The translations under genes and the position numbers were made by a program. From contig OU015523.1 of NCBI GenBank assembly GCA_907165065.1, forward strand, positions 20,735,834-20,799,833: a stretch of 64,000 bases of DNA. The letters run 5' to 3'. The notes under the pieces are model-generated. The model was not told where the DNA came from, did no database searches, and was given only the letters and a program-made list of their open reading frames with translations. Shown piece by piece: positions 11,801-24,600 of this stretch (within the stretch, counting starts at the first letter, position 1; every line of letters begins with the position of its first letter). Origin of the DNA: Caprimulgus europaeus (lineage: Eukaryota; Chordata; Aves; Caprimulgiformes; Caprimulgidae).

Positions 11801-13078
11801 TGACTTTCCCGTGAAGAGAAAGTTAAAATGTAAACGCTCCACCGTTCAAGGGCCTGCCCTGTGGGATCGCCGTGAGGCTCATGGACAGGCTCAAGTCGAG
11901 AAGTCAATCAGCCGCTGCCTACAGGGACATCTACTTGTTCCTCAGCCACCTGCAGTGACTGGAAGGGGATGAGGTAATGACAACGGGACACATACTAAGG
12001 TGTAGGTTCCCACGGCTGAAAAGGAATGTGGGTGACATTTTTGCTGACACCTCGCAGCTCGTCAGGTAAAGAAATATTCCTGACTCATCCGTGCAACGCC
12101 TCTGAGGCACAAGCACCTCTTGGAAGGCCTTGGGAGGGTCTCAGGTAAAACTGAACATGAATCACCTATTAAAACACAAGTGTTTATTCCCTCAAGCAGA
12201 CAGACATAGGCAACTTACCCCTGAGATGCCCCCAAGGCTCATAACCTGGATCCAGGAGAGAAGCTCCATGAGCAGTGCCAGTGTCATCATCTGGAATTAA
12301 GCACAGGTCAGAGAAGCTCCCACGCACAGAGGAAGCCCACACGAAAGACGTGGAGGAAAAAGCGATTGTCTACGCTTCTTGTGGACAGAAGCTCATGGAA
12401 GGCTGCACCAGCGCTGCCCCTGCATGAAGTTGTGGGCTGAGGACCTGCGGATCATCCAAGGCGAGCAGGGCTGCAGGACTAGAGCAGGACCGCTCCTGGT
12501 TTCCCAAGGGGACATCTCCCGAGCACGCTCCTCCGGGACGTTCCCCAAGGCCCAAAGCTGAAATCCATGCGGGGACCTGCTGGGGAGCCACGGCTGCAAG
12601 CAGCCTGGGGAGGAACGCTGCTGCGGGCTGTCACCTGGCTCCTGTGGCACTGCTGGCTCACCACCCCCCGGCCAAACATGCCTACTAGGGGCAGGCTGCC
12701 CTGGGGCAGGGCAGTGTGGTGCGAGGCCTGGCAGCAGGTGGTGCCCCACGGGGACTCAATGTTTGGTTTTCTTACCCCACACCGCTTCCAGCCCCCTGCT
12801 CGCCCAGAAAAATGCCCCGAAAGCAGCTGCAGCCCGTCTACGCCTCCCTGCCAGGGTGTCTGCCCCATCTGCATGCACCACGGTGCCTGCCTGGCTTGCC
12901 CGGTCCAGCTTGGCACAGCTGCTCTCCCACGGAGGTGCGGTGGATGCTACAACGCACTCCTCGCGGCTGGGTGTTGGCCTCCTGCTCACTCACCTGCTCC
13001 CTGCATTCGTATTGGGACAGCCTGTGTGTTCCAGGCTTGCAGGGCCACCAGAATGAGGAGAAGGTGGGTGAGAACCAT
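8807..13078 (-). CDS. Type I membrane protein of unknown family, hybrid copy 1
   Basis: Full-span gene whose 3' half belongs to the third 3.75 kb unit and whose 5' half is of the 5.1 kb type. All ten exons of the reference model (see 26785-31057) are present with intact splice sites and frame. Residue differences: Pro for Leu in the fifth exon (ggaacccggcc, about 11360) and Arg for Gly in the long exon. Its poly(A) region carries the 16 extra bases also seen in copy A of the 3.75 kb array. It is the leftmost gene with a signal peptide, and its 5' flank runs into the assembly gap at 13320. Confidence 0.58.
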
Positions 13079-13100
13079 GGTCCCACACACTCGCATCATG

Positions 13101-13290
13101 CAGCTGCTGCTGCCACGGCTGCCGCCGCGGCTGCCGCCACCGCTACCGTTGCTGTCGCTGCTGCCGCTGTCGCTGCCGCCGCTACCGCTGCCGCTGCTGC
13201 CGCTGCTGCCGCTAACGCTGCCGCTGCTGCCGCTAACGCTGCCGCTGCTGCCGCTAACGCTGCCGCTGCTGCCGCCGCTGCCGCTGCTGA
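13101..13290 (-). repeat. Trinucleotide tract upstream of copy 1
   Basis: 190 bp of GCC/GCT-type triplets (CAG/CGG family on the minus strand). It has its own pattern: the block ctgccgctaacgctgccgctg is repeated three times, which is not seen in other copies. It is followed at once by sequence leading into the N gap, so its right part may be misassembled. Confidence 0.85.
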
Positions 13291-13319
13291 CAGAGTGTTG
13301 CCCACAGCTGCTATGGCTT

Positions 13320-13519
13320 NNNNNNNNNNNNNNNNNNNNNNNNNNNNNNNNNNNNNNNNNNNNNNNNNNNNNNNNNNNNNNNNNNNNNNNNNNNNNNNNN
13401 NNNNNNNNNNNNNNNNNNNNNNNNNNNNNNNNNNNNNNNNNNNNNNNNNNNNNNNNNNNNNNNNNNNNNNNNNNNNNNNNNNNNNNNNNNNNNNNNNNNN
13501 NNNNNNNNNNNNNNNNNNN
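13320..13519. other. Assembly gap (200 N)
   Basis: Exactly 200 unknown bases join the upstream flank of copy 1 directly to the fifth intron region of copy 2. The order of elements shows that the 3' half of copy 2 and an intergenic spacer are missing. The true distance is probably several kilobases or whole units, not 200 bp. Confidence 0.97.
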
Positions 13520-15559
13520 CTACATTGTTCTTATCTCAGCCTACCAGTCTCCTTACCTGACCCCTCCAGTTCTCTCCCCTGTTCCCTGTGGGGCAGGGAG
13601 ATGTGAGCGAGCGGCTGCGTTTGGCTGCTAAGCCAAGTGAAACCACCACACCATCACACGTGCTGATCCACGTCATCGCAACCAAACAGCAGAACGTGCA
13701 AGGGGATCACGGAATGACGTGGCACACACAGGCAGGTCTGTGTTCTCACGCTGCAGAGGTGCCTGGCTGACTTTGGACTTTGAGCTGGCAGCTCCCCAGG
13801 GAAGGAAAAAGCTGTGACATACCCATGCGACCTCTCTGCGTGTCAGCCTGGAACCCAGCCAGGAACCTGGATAAACCACTGCCTGCAGCCACATCTGAAA
13901 ACAAACACAGGACAGAGCAGCTCCCATGAACTACTGCAATACACTTCTTCAGACGTGAAAGACGGGGAATGCAGTTCAAACATGGGATTAGGCCGAGAGC
14001 ACTCCTCTCTCCCTTCCGCTCAGGAGCATCTTGCAAACATTTACTGCGTGCTCACCGTGGCCACTAACCAGGCATGGAGCTGTCAGCAGAAAGGACACCC
14101 TGAAGCTCCAGCAGCTCTGAGCTCACCCCAACGGGCATGCTGCCTTTGCAGCCAGCACTGGAGCAGCGCAGGGGCAGAGCAGCTGGCAAAGGCAGCTCCG
14201 CAAGGCAGAGCCCCCGGGGCACATCACAGCCGGACATATTACCCTCTCTGCTCTTCTGGTGCCCAGGCACCAGCCAAGAAAGGAGTACGCTGACTTTCCC
14301 GTGAAGAGAAAGTTTAAAATGTAAACGCTCCACCGTTCAAGGGCCTGCCCTGTGGGATCGCCCTGGCTCATGGACAGGCTCAAGTCGAGAAGTCAATCAG
14401 CCGCTGCCTACAGGGACATCTACTTGTTCTCAGCCACCTGCAGTGACTGGAAGGGGATGAGGTAATGACAACGGGACACATACTAAGGTGTAGGTTCCCA
14501 CGGCTGAAAAGGAATGTGGTGACATTTTTGCTGACACCTCGCAGCTCGTCAGGTAAAGAAATATTCCTGACTCATCCGTGCAACGCCTCTGAGGCACAAG
14601 CACCTCTTGGAAGGCCTTAGGGTCTCAGGTAAAACTGAACATGAATCACCTATTAAAACACAAGTGTTTATTCCCTCAAGCAGACAGACATAGACAACTT
14701 ACCCCTGAGATGCCCCCAAGGCTCATAACCTGGATCCAGGAGAGAAGCTCCATGAGCAGTGCCAGTGTCATCATCTGGAATTAAGCACAGGTCAGAGAAG
14801 CTCCCACGCACAGAGGAAGCCCACACGAAAGACGTGGAGGAAAAAGCGATTGTCTACGCTTCTTGTGGACAGAAGCTCATGGAAGGCTGCACCAGCGCTG
14901 CCCCTGCATGAATGTTGTGGCTGAGGACCTGCGGATCATCCAAGGCGAGCAGGGCTGCAGGACTAGAGCAGGACCGCTCCTGGTTTCCCAAGGGGACATC
15001 TCCCGAGCACGCTCCTCCGGGACGTTCCCCAAGGCCCAAAGCTGAAATCCATGCGGGGACCTGCTGGGGAGCCACGGCTGCAAGCAGCCTGGGGAGGAAC
15101 GCTGCTGCGGGCTGTCACCTGGCTCCTGTGGCACTGCTGGCTCACCACCCCCGGCCAAACATGCCTACTAGGGGCAGGCTGCCCTGGGCAGGGCATGTGG
15201 TGCGAGGCCTGGCAGCAGGTGGGGCCCCACGGGGACTCAATGTTTGGTTTTCTTACCCCACACCGCTTCCAGCCCCCTGCTCGCCCAGAAAAATGCCCCG
15301 AAAGCAGCTGCAGCCCGTCTACGCCTCCCTGCCAGGGTGTCTGCCCCATCTGCATGCACCACGGTGCCTGCCTGGCTTGCCCGGTCCAGCTTGGCACAGC
15401 TGCTCTCCCACGGAGGTGCGGTGGATGCTACAACGCACTCCTCGCGGCTGGGTGTTGGCCTCCTGCTCACTCACCTGCTCCCTGCATTCGTATTGGGACA
15501 GCCTGTGTGTTCCAGGCTTGCAGGGCCACCAGAATGAGGAGAAGGTGGGTGAGAACCAT
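13520..15559 (-). pseudogene. 5' half of gene copy 2, truncated by gap, with probable sequencing indels
   Basis: Exons found: signal peptide 15475-15559, 15257-15427, 14703-14774, 14056-14079, 13823-13894 and 13557-13585. The 3' exons would lie in the gap. Compared with every other copy, this stretch has many single-base gains and losses in short homopolymers. For example, the 30-nt exon is 29 nt because ccttaccctg became ccttacctg, and the 72-nt exon has one loss and one gain. Other copies have none of these, so I read them as unpolished long-read errors near a contig end rather than real mutations. The gene itself may be intact in the bird. Confidence 0.6.
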
Positions 15560-15581
15560 GGTCCCACACACTCGCATCATG

Positions 15582-15756
15582 CAGCTGCTGCTGCCACGTC
15601 TGCCGCCGTGCCGCCGCCACCGCTACCGTCGCTGTCGCTGCTACCGCTGCTAATGCTGTCGCTGCTGCCGCTGTCGCTGCCGCTGCTGCACTACCGCCGC
15701 TAACACTGCCGCTGCCGCCGCTACCGCTGCCGCTGCTGCCGCCGCTGCCGCTGCTG
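15582..15756 (-). repeat. Trinucleotide tract upstream of copy 2
   Basis: 175 bp, the long form with several base losses (gtgccgcc for gtggccgcc, ctgcactaccgcc for ctgccactaccgcc). These break the triplet register and agree with the error-prone stretch beginning at 13520. Confidence 0.8.
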
Positions 15757-16140
15757 ACAGAGTGTTGCCCACATCTGCCATGGCACAGCATGTCAAAGCA
15801 GAGCTCTGTGACCTCACAGACCCGCTGGGTGACACACTCTGCCAGGCCTCCCCAGCCTACACCTGTCACCAGTGAATTTTCGAATCTGTACGCTATTGCA
15901 TTTCCTTGTTCTACACAAGCGTGGAAGGAGCCGAAGGGGAAAAGGGTGAAGCTATTTTGGGAGGCAGCGCTGCTTGGGAGTTCACAGGCACAGTTCTTGC
16001 TTCACAGAAATCAATCCATATCAAAAGCTCCGTGTGAACGCTGATAAAAAAGCCAATTTCAAGCGCCTTTCTTTGCTATTGCTTTTGTGAGGCAGAGTTC
16101 TATGAAGAAACCAGCTTTTCCCGCTAGTTTTGTTACAGGA

Positions 16141-16317
16141 CTTTTAGGGCCCAAAGTCTCATTTTTTATAAGGTGCAAACTCCCAGCTCAGGATCCAGTG
16201 ACTCATCTTAAGGGCCCAAACCCATGTTTTTATGGCCCAACGCACCACTTTTAGGGATCAAAGCCTCATTTTAGAGTCCAAAGTCTCTTTTTAGGCTCCC
16301 AGGTCTCATTTTTAGGC
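16141..16317. repeat. Short minisatellite remnant downstream of copy 3
   Basis: About 177 bp of the TTTTAGGG/CCAAAG repeat, equal to the right-hand third of the array at 672-1156. The left edge (after gttttgttacagga) is where the 5.1 kb units depart from the 3.75 kb units. Confidence 0.75.
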
Positions 16318-16449
16318 TGTGTTGACAGCCCCAGCTGGGAAACTAGGCCGATGCTGGGACAAAGAGGTCCCCCACTGGAGTGCAGCGCTGGTCCCATCTC
16401 TGTGCGTTACAGCCCGACAGAAGCAGCCAAAACACATTTATTGTTTATT

Positions 16450-19400
16450 CTAAAAATCCTCATCTTCAGAGGTACAGTATCCCTGTTGGTACTGGTAACA
16501 GTGACACCAGTGGTAGCTAGGCTGAGGAGAGTCAAGGGAAATCCAGGTGTCCAGTGACGAGGCATCATCACTGAGAGAGGAGCTGGGACCAGCGGGCGGA
16601 TCTGAGGGATCTGCTCCGAGATTCCTGTAGCTCTGGGCGAGCTCTGCCGCAAAGGCCCATGGCAATGGGCCGGAGCAGTTGCTGCAAATCCCATCTGCTC
16701 CGGCAGCCTCAGCCTCTCTTGTTTCTTCTCGTGGCTCTGCTTTGCCTTCTGCTCCAGTCTGATCTTCCCTTTCCCGGGCAGAGTCAGCATCAGCTCGTCC
16801 CAGGGCTTCCTCATCTCGCTGGTTCCTTCGGAACAAATGGGTTTCAGAAAAGACTACTCACTGATATAAAAGTCAGGGCAGAAATCTCAGCAGAGTACGG
16901 CTGGCAGCTGCCTTGGCACTCCAGGATGCTCTAACTGCAAACACTTGGCTGCCAACTGCAGCAATAAAGGACTCTGGGCAAAAGCCAACTCACGGGTCTC
17001 TCTTCCTCAGCCGCGAAATGATGACACAAGACACCGCTAGCCCAGACAACAGCACAGCCAAGGCTGCTGCAGTTGCTGGCAGATAGTACTTGTGCAGCTC
17101 CTCCTGACCGGCAGCCTCAGCCTTTTTCCCGGCGTCCGTCCCTGGAGGGGAAGAGACAACGCCACACGTTACCGTGATCTGCGCTGCGGATAATCTCACG
17201 GTGTGCTTAGTATGCCCAAGAGGTTCTTGTTTTCAGTGGCTGGTGGCTCTGGCGTCTTAGCACCAGAGGACGAGAAGGGTCACTTAAGCTTCCTGTGGAG
17301 AAGAGCCCGCGTGCCAGTGAGCAGCTGTGCCAGCACTACCCCTGTGCGTTCCTCCGAGCTGCAGGCAAGGGCTGTGTGCTGGGGACCTGCGGGTCATCCA
17401 AGCAGAGCACTGCAGGGATAGAGCAGAAGTGCTCCTGTTTTCCCAAGCAGACACCTCCCGAGCACTCCCCTCCCGTCCCCGAGGCTGAAAGACGGCATCC
17501 AGCGGTGCCACTTGCTCCTCACCCCCAGCCCCGATGCACACACTGGGGCAAGGCTGGTCCCAGGACAGCGTGGCAGGAGGGCTGGGCTGAAGCCCTCAGA
17601 CAGCCTCATTCCCAAAAGGCCCGAGCTCCTAAATTCCCGGCAACTGGTTGTGGGGGGAGGTGAGCAATCTCTCACCGCATCCAAGAGGCCTACGAGCTTC
17701 CCTCTGGCACGCTGCTGGCAATAACCTCCACACACCAGACATGACAGGTGTCCTCACAGAGCCGCTCCTGCCTTCCTTGCCAACAGCTTCCCAGTGCACC
17801 CACGCTACCAGGTTTGGCTGCCGACGTGCCGTGCGAGAGCGGGCTCCGGGGGAAGCGCCTGCAGGCACCCAGCGATTCTGACTGGTGACACCGGGCCACC
17901 ACGGGACAGCAATTACCTGCCGTGCTGCTTTCTTGCACTGCCTGTCTTTCTTCATGTGAGACCGGCACTTTGCGTCTCTTCGCAAAGGCCTCCTTCTGCA
18001 CAGTCTTGCGGTCCATCTCTTCAGAAAGAAAGCGGGACACTTTCATTAGAAGTAACCGTTCCTCGACAGGGACACGATCCCTGCAGGAGCCAACACTCTC
18101 CAATACACTGATAAAGCTCAGAAACAAGACCTGGGCTTTTGGGGGTGCATCTAGCCCAAACAATGTGTCGTTGAGCACATGACACGTCACTTGACCAGTA
18201 CAAGACAGCAACGCCTGGCCTGCTGGGAAGCCAGGAATTTGCATGGGACCATCTTGTTCACGTGACACGCGGTGCGTTTTTGGCAAACTGCGAGATGAAG
18301 CTCAGTGACACCCTTCAAAGAGGGTGGGGAAAAGCCACAGCCAGTTCAGCTGGGGAAAGAGCCTTTCTGAGAAGCACGTCTCACCATGCCAACTCCGTCA
18401 CTCGGGAAGGGCAACGGACAGACGCGGTGGACTGAACCCTGGGCTCTTGCAACCACGTTCTGGGCCGTTTCACAAGCCACAGCGAAGAGCCCACTGTCCT
18501 CCAAAGCAAGATGAAAACCACAGCCAAGTGCTTTCTGAAATGCAACTAGAAACGGGGAGCTAAAGCACCCAGGACAGAATTAACCGAGTGACCCACTCAA
18601 GGCTGCCTTCAATATTATCATTAGTATTTTAATATCATTATTCTTGTTTGAAGTTTTCTTTCAATTACTACATTGTTCTTATGTCAGCCTACCAGTCTCC
18701 TTACCCTGACCCCTCCAGTTCTCTCCCCTGTTCCCTGTGGGGGCAGGGAGAGTGAGCGAGCGGCTGCGTTTGGCTGCTAAGCCAAGTGAAACCACCACAC
18801 CATCACACGTGCTGATCCACGTCATCGCAACCAAACAGCAGAACGTGCAAGGGGATCACGGAATGACGTGGCACACACAGGCAGGTCTGTGTTCTCACGC
18901 CTGCAGAGGTGCCTGGCTGACTTTGGACTTTGAGCTGGCAGCTCCCCAGGGAAGGAAAAAGCTGTGACATACCCATGCGACCTCTCTGCGTGTCAGCCCT
19001 GGAACCCAGCCAGGAACCTGGATAACCACTGCCTGCAGCCACATCTGAAAACAAACACAGGACAGAGCAGCTCCCATGAACTACTGCAATACACTTCTTC
19101 AGACGTGAAAGACGGGGAATGCAGTTCAAACATGGGATTAGGCCAGAGCACTCCTCTCTCCCTTCCGCTCAGGAGCATCTTGCAAACATTTACTGCGTGC
19201 TCACCGTGGCCACTAACCAGGCATGGAGCTGTCAGCAGAAAGGACACCCTGAAGCTCCAGCAGCTCTGAGCTCCACCCCAACGGGCATGCTGCCTTTGCA
19301 GCCAGCACTGGGAGCAGCGCAGGGGCAGAGCAGCTGGCAAAGGCAGCTCCGCAAGGCAGAGCCCCCCGGGGCACATCACAGCCGGACATATTACCCTCTC

Positions 19401-20723
19401 TGCTCTTCTGCGTGCCCAGGCACCAGCCAAGAAAGGAGTACGCTGACTTTCCCGTGAAGAGAAAGTTAAAATGTAAACGCTCCACCGTTCAAGGGCCTGC
19501 CCTGTGGGATCGCCCTGAGGCTCATGGACAGGCTCAAGTCGAGAAGTCAATCAGCCGCTGCCTACAGGGACATCTACTTGTTCCTCAGTCACCTGCAGTG
19601 ACTGGAAGGGGATGAGGTAATGACAACGGGACACATACTAAGGTGTAGGTTCCCACGGCTGAAAAGGAATGTGGGTGACATTTTTGCTGACACCTCGCAG
19701 CTCGTCAGGTAAAGAAATATTCCTGACTCATCCGTGCAACGCCTCTGAGGCACAAGCACCTCTTGGAAGGCCTTAGGAGGGTCTCAGGTAAAACTGAACA
19801 TGAATCACCTATTAAAACACAAGTGTTTATTCCCTCAAGCAGACAGACATAGGCAACTTACCCCTGAGATGCCCCCAAGGCTCATAACCTGGATCCAGGA
19901 GAGAAGCTCCATGAGCAGTGCCAGTGCCATCATCTGGAATTAAGCACAGGTCAGAGAAGCTCCCACGCACACAGAGGAAGCCCACACGAAAGACGTGGAG
20001 GAAAAAGCGATTGTCTACGCTTCTTGTGGACAGAAGCTCATGGAAGGCTGCACCAGCGCTGCCCCTGCATGATGTTGTGAGCTGAGGACCTGCGGATCAT
20101 CCAAGGCGAGCAGGGCTGCAGGACTAGAGCAGGACCGCTCCTGGTTTCCCAAGGGGACATCTCCCGAGCACGCTCCTCCGGGACGTTCCCCAAGGCCCAA
20201 AGCTGAAATCCATGCGGGGACCTGCTGGGGAGCCACGGCTGCAAGCAGCCTGGGGAGGAACGCTGCTGCGGGCTGTCACCTGGCTCCTGTGGCACTGCTG
20301 GCTCACCACCCCCCGGCCAAACATGCCTACTAGGGGCAGGCTGCCCTGGGGCAGGGCAGTGTGGTGCGAGGCCTGGCAGCAGGTGGGGCCCCACGGGGAC
20401 TCAATGTTTGGTTTTCTTACCCCACACCGCTTCCAGCCCCCTGCTCGCCCAGAAAAATGCTCTGAAAGCAGCTGCAGCCCGTCTACGCCTCCCTGCCAGG
20501 GTGTCTGCCCCATCTGCATGCACCACGGTGCCTGCCTGGCTTGCCCGGTCCAGCTTGGCACAGCTGCTCTCCCACGGAGGTGCGGTGGATGCTACAACGC
20601 ACTCCTCGCGGCTGGGTGTTGGCCTCCTGCTCACTCACCTGCTCCCTGCATTCGTATTGGGACAGCCTGTGTGTTCCAGGCTTGCAGGGCCACCAGAATG
20701 AGGAGAAGGTGGGTGAGAACCAT
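16450..20723 (-). CDS. Type I membrane protein of unknown family, copy 3
   Basis: Full-span copy with signal-peptide ATG at 20723 and stop at 16450; exons and phases follow the reference copy. Private changes: Gly to Arg in exon 2 (aaatgctctgaaag at about 20456), Asp to Gly at the start of the third exon (ccagtgccatcatc at about 19920), Asp to Val and Gly to Arg in the long exon, and Arg to Gln in the tail. No stop or frameshift was seen. Its poly(A) region has the agcagccaaaac form also found in copies A, B, 1 and 11. Confidence 0.6.
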
Positions 20724-20745
20724 GGTCCCACACACTCGCATCATG

Positions 20746-20927
20746 CAGCTGCTGCTGCCACGGCTGCCGCCGCGGCTGCCGCCACCGCTACCGTCGCTGT
20801 CGCTGCTACCGCTGCTAATGCTGTCGCTGCTGCCGCTGTCGCTGCCGCCGCTGCTGCCACTACCGCCGCTAACGCTGTCGCTGCCGCCGCTACCGCTGCC
20901 GCTGCTGCCGCTGCTGCTGCTGCTGCC
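20746..20927 (-). repeat. Trinucleotide tract upstream of copy 3
   Basis: 182 bp, long form, ending in an uninterrupted ctgctgctgctgctg run and followed by ccagagtgatgcc, where other copies have gacagagtgttgcc. Confidence 0.85.
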
Positions 20928-21308
20928 AGAGTGATGCCCACAGCTGCCATGGCACAGCATGTCAAAGCAGAGCTCTGTGACCTCACAGACCCGCTGGGTG
21001 ACACACTCTGCCAGGCCTCCCCAGCCTACACCTGTCACCAGTGAATTTCGAATCTGTACGCTATTGCATTTCCTTGTTCTACACAAGCGTGGAAGGAGCC
21101 GAAGGGGAGAAGGGTGAAGCTATTTTGGGAGGCAGCGCTGCTTGGGAGTTCACAGGCACAGTTCTTGCTTCACAGAAATCAATCCATATCAAAAGCTCCG
21201 TGTGAACGCTGATAAAAAAGCCAATTTCAAGCGCCTTTCTTTGCTATTGCTTTTGTGAGGCTGAGTTCTATGAAGAAACCAGCTTTTCCCGCTAGTTTTG
21301 TTACAGGA

Positions 21309-21486
21309 CTTTTAGGGCCCAAAGTCTCATTTTTTATAAGGTGCAAACTCCCAGCTCAGGATCCAGTGACTCATCTTAAGGGCCCAAACCCATGTTTTTA
21401 TGGCCCAACGCACCACTTTTAGGGATCAAAGCCTCATTTTAGAGTCCAAAGTCTCTTTTTCGGCTCCCAGGTCTCATTTTTATGCT
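21309..21486. repeat. Short minisatellite remnant downstream of copy 4
   Basis: Same remnant as at 16141-16317, with ttcggctcc for ttaggctcc near 21459. Confidence 0.7.
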
Positions 21487-21617
21487 GTGTTGTCAGCCCC
21501 AGCTGGGAAACTAGGCCGATGCTGGGACAAAGAGGTCCCCCACTGGAGTGCAGCGCTGGTCCCATCTCTGTGCGTTACAGCCTGACAGAAGCGGCCGAAA
21601 CACATTTATTGTTTATT

Positions 21618-24600
21618 CTAAAAATCCTCATCTTCAGAGGTACAGTATCCCTGTTGGTACTGGTAACAGTGACACCAGTGGTATCTAGGCTGAGGAGAGT
21701 CAAGGGAAATCCAGGTGTCCAGTGACGAGGCATCATCACTGAGAGAGGAGCTGGGACCAGCGGGCGGATCTGAGGGACCTGCTCCGAGATTCCTGTAGCT
21801 CTGGGCGAGCTCTGCCGCAAAGGCCCATGGCAATGGGTCGGAGCAGTTGCTGCAAATCCCATCTGCTCCGGCAGCCTCAGCCTCTCTTGTTTCTTCTCGT
21901 GGCTCTGCTTTGCCTTCTGCTCCAGTCCGATCTTCCCTTTCCCGGGCAGAGTCAGCATCAGCTCGTCCCAGGGCTTCCTCATCTCGCTGGTTCCTTCGGA
22001 ACAAATGGGTTTCAGAAAAGACTACTCACTGATATAAAAGTCAGGGCAGAAATCTCAGCAGAGTACGGCTGGCAGCTGCCTTGGCACTCCAGGATGCTCT
22101 AACTGCAAACACTTGGCTGCCAACTGCAGCAATAAAGGACCCTGGGCAAAAGCCAACTCACGGGTCTCTCTTCCTCAGCCGCGAAATGATGACACAAGAC
22201 ACCGCTAGCCCAGACAACAGCACAGCCAAGGCTGCTGCAGTTGCTGGCAGATAGTACTTGTGCAGCTCCTCCTGACCGGCAGCCTCAGCCTTTTTCCCGG
22301 CGTCCGTCCCTGGAGGGGAAGAGACAACGCCACACGTTACCGTGATCTGCGCTGCGGATAATCTCACGGTGTGCTTAGTATGCCCAAGAGGTTCTTGTTT
22401 TCAGTGGCTGGTGGCTCTGGCGTCTTAGCACCAGAGGACAAGAAGGGTCACTTAAGCTTCCTGTGGAGAAGAGCCCGCGTGCCAGTGAGCAGCTGTGCCA
22501 GCACTACCCCTGTGCGTTCCTCCGAGCTGCAGGCAAGGGCTGTGTGCTGGGGACCTGCGGGTCATCCAAGCAGAGCACTGCAGGGATAGAGCAGAAGTGC
22601 TCCTGTTTTCCTAAGCAGACACCTCCCGAGCACTCCCCTCCCGTCCCCGAGGCTGAAAGACGGCATCCAGCGGTGCCATTTGCTCCTCACCCCCAGCCCC
22701 GATGCACACACTGGGGCAAGGCTGGTCCCAGGACAGCGTGGCAGGAGGGCTGGGCTGAAGCCCTCAGACAGCCTCATTCCCAAAAGGCCCGAGCTCCTAA
22801 ATTCCCGGCAACTGGCTGTGGGGGGAGGTGAGCAATCTCTCACCGCATCCAAGAGGCCTACGAGCTTCCCTCTGGCACGCTGCTGGCAATAACCTCCACA
22901 CACCAGACATGACAGGTGTCCTCACAGAGCCGCTCCTGCCTTCCTTGCCAACAGCTTCCCAGTGCACCCACGCTACCAGGTTTGGCTGCCGACGTGCCGT
23001 GCGAGAGCGGGCTCCGGGGGAAGCGCCTGCAGGCACCCAGCGATTCTGACTGGTGACACCGGGCCACCACGGGACAGCAATTACCTGCCGTGCTGCTTTC
23101 TTGCACTGCCTGTCTTTCTTCATGTGAGACCGGCACTTTGCGTCTCTTCGCAAAGGCCTCCTTCTGCACAGTCTTGCGGTCCATCTCTTCAGAAAGAAAG
23201 CCGGACACTTTCATTAGAAGTAACCGTTCCTCGTCAGGGACACGATCCCTGCAGGAGCCAACACTCTCCAATACACTGATAAAGCTCAGAAACAAGACCT
23301 GGGCTTTTGGGGGTGCATCTAGCCCAAACAATGTGTCATTGAGCACATGACACGTCACTTGACCAGTACAAGACAGCAACGCCTGGCCTGCTGGGAAGCC
23401 AGGAATTTGCATGGGACCATCTTGTTCACGTGACACGCGGTGCGTTTTTGGCAAACTGCGAGATGAAGCTCAGTGACACCCTTCAAAGAGGGTGGGGAAA
23501 AGCCACAGCCAGTTCAGCTGGGGAAAGAGCCTTTCTGAGAAGCACGTCTCACCATGCCAACTCCGTCACTCGGGAAGGGCAACGGACAGACGCGGTGGAC
23601 TGAACCCTGGGCTCTTGCAACCACGTTCTGGGCCGTTTCACAAGCCACAGCGAAGAGCCCACTGTCCTCCAAAGCAAGATGAAAACCACAGCCAAGTGCT
23701 TTCTGAAATGCAACTAGAAACGGGGAGCTAAAGCACCCAGGACAGAATTAACTGAGTGACCCACTCAAGGCCGCCTTCAATATTATCATTAGTATTTTAA
23801 TATCATCATTCTTGTTTGAAGTTTTCTTTCAATTACTACATTGTTCTTATCTCAGCCTACCAGTCTCCTTACCCTGACCCCTCCAGTTCTCTCCCCTGTT
23901 CCCTGTGGGGGCGGGGAGAGTGAGCGAGCGGCTGCGTTTGGCTGCTAAGCCAAGTGAAACCACCACACCATCACACGTGCTGATCCACGTCATCGCAACC
24001 AAACAGCAGAACGTGCAAGGGGATCACGGAATGACGTGGCACACACAGGCAGGTCTGTGTTCTCACGCCTGCAGAGGTGCCTGGCTGACTTTGGACTTTG
24101 AGCTGGCAGCTCCCCAGGGAAGGAAAAAGCTGTGACATACCCATGCGACCTCTCTGCGTGTCAGCCCTGGAACCCAGCCAGGAACCTGGATAACCACTGC
24201 CTGCAGCCACATCTGAAAACAAACACAGGACAGAGCAGCTCCCATGAACTACTGCAATACACTTCTTCAGACGTGAAAGACGGGGAATGCAGTTCAAACA
24301 TGGGATTAGGCCAGAGCACTCCTCTCTCCCTTCCGCTCAGGAGCATCTTGCAAACATTTACTGTGTGCTCACCGTGGCCACTAACCAGGCATGGAGCTGT
24401 CAGCAGAAAGGACACCCTGAAGCTCCAGCAGCTCTGAGCTCCACCCCAACGGGCATGCTGCCTTTGCAGCCAGCACTGGGAGCAGCGCAGGGGCAGAGCA
24501 GCTGGCAAAGGCAGCTCCGCAAGGCAGAGCCCCCCGGGGCACATCACAGCCGGACATATTACCCTCTCTGCTCTTCTGCGTGCCCAGGCACCAGCCAAGA

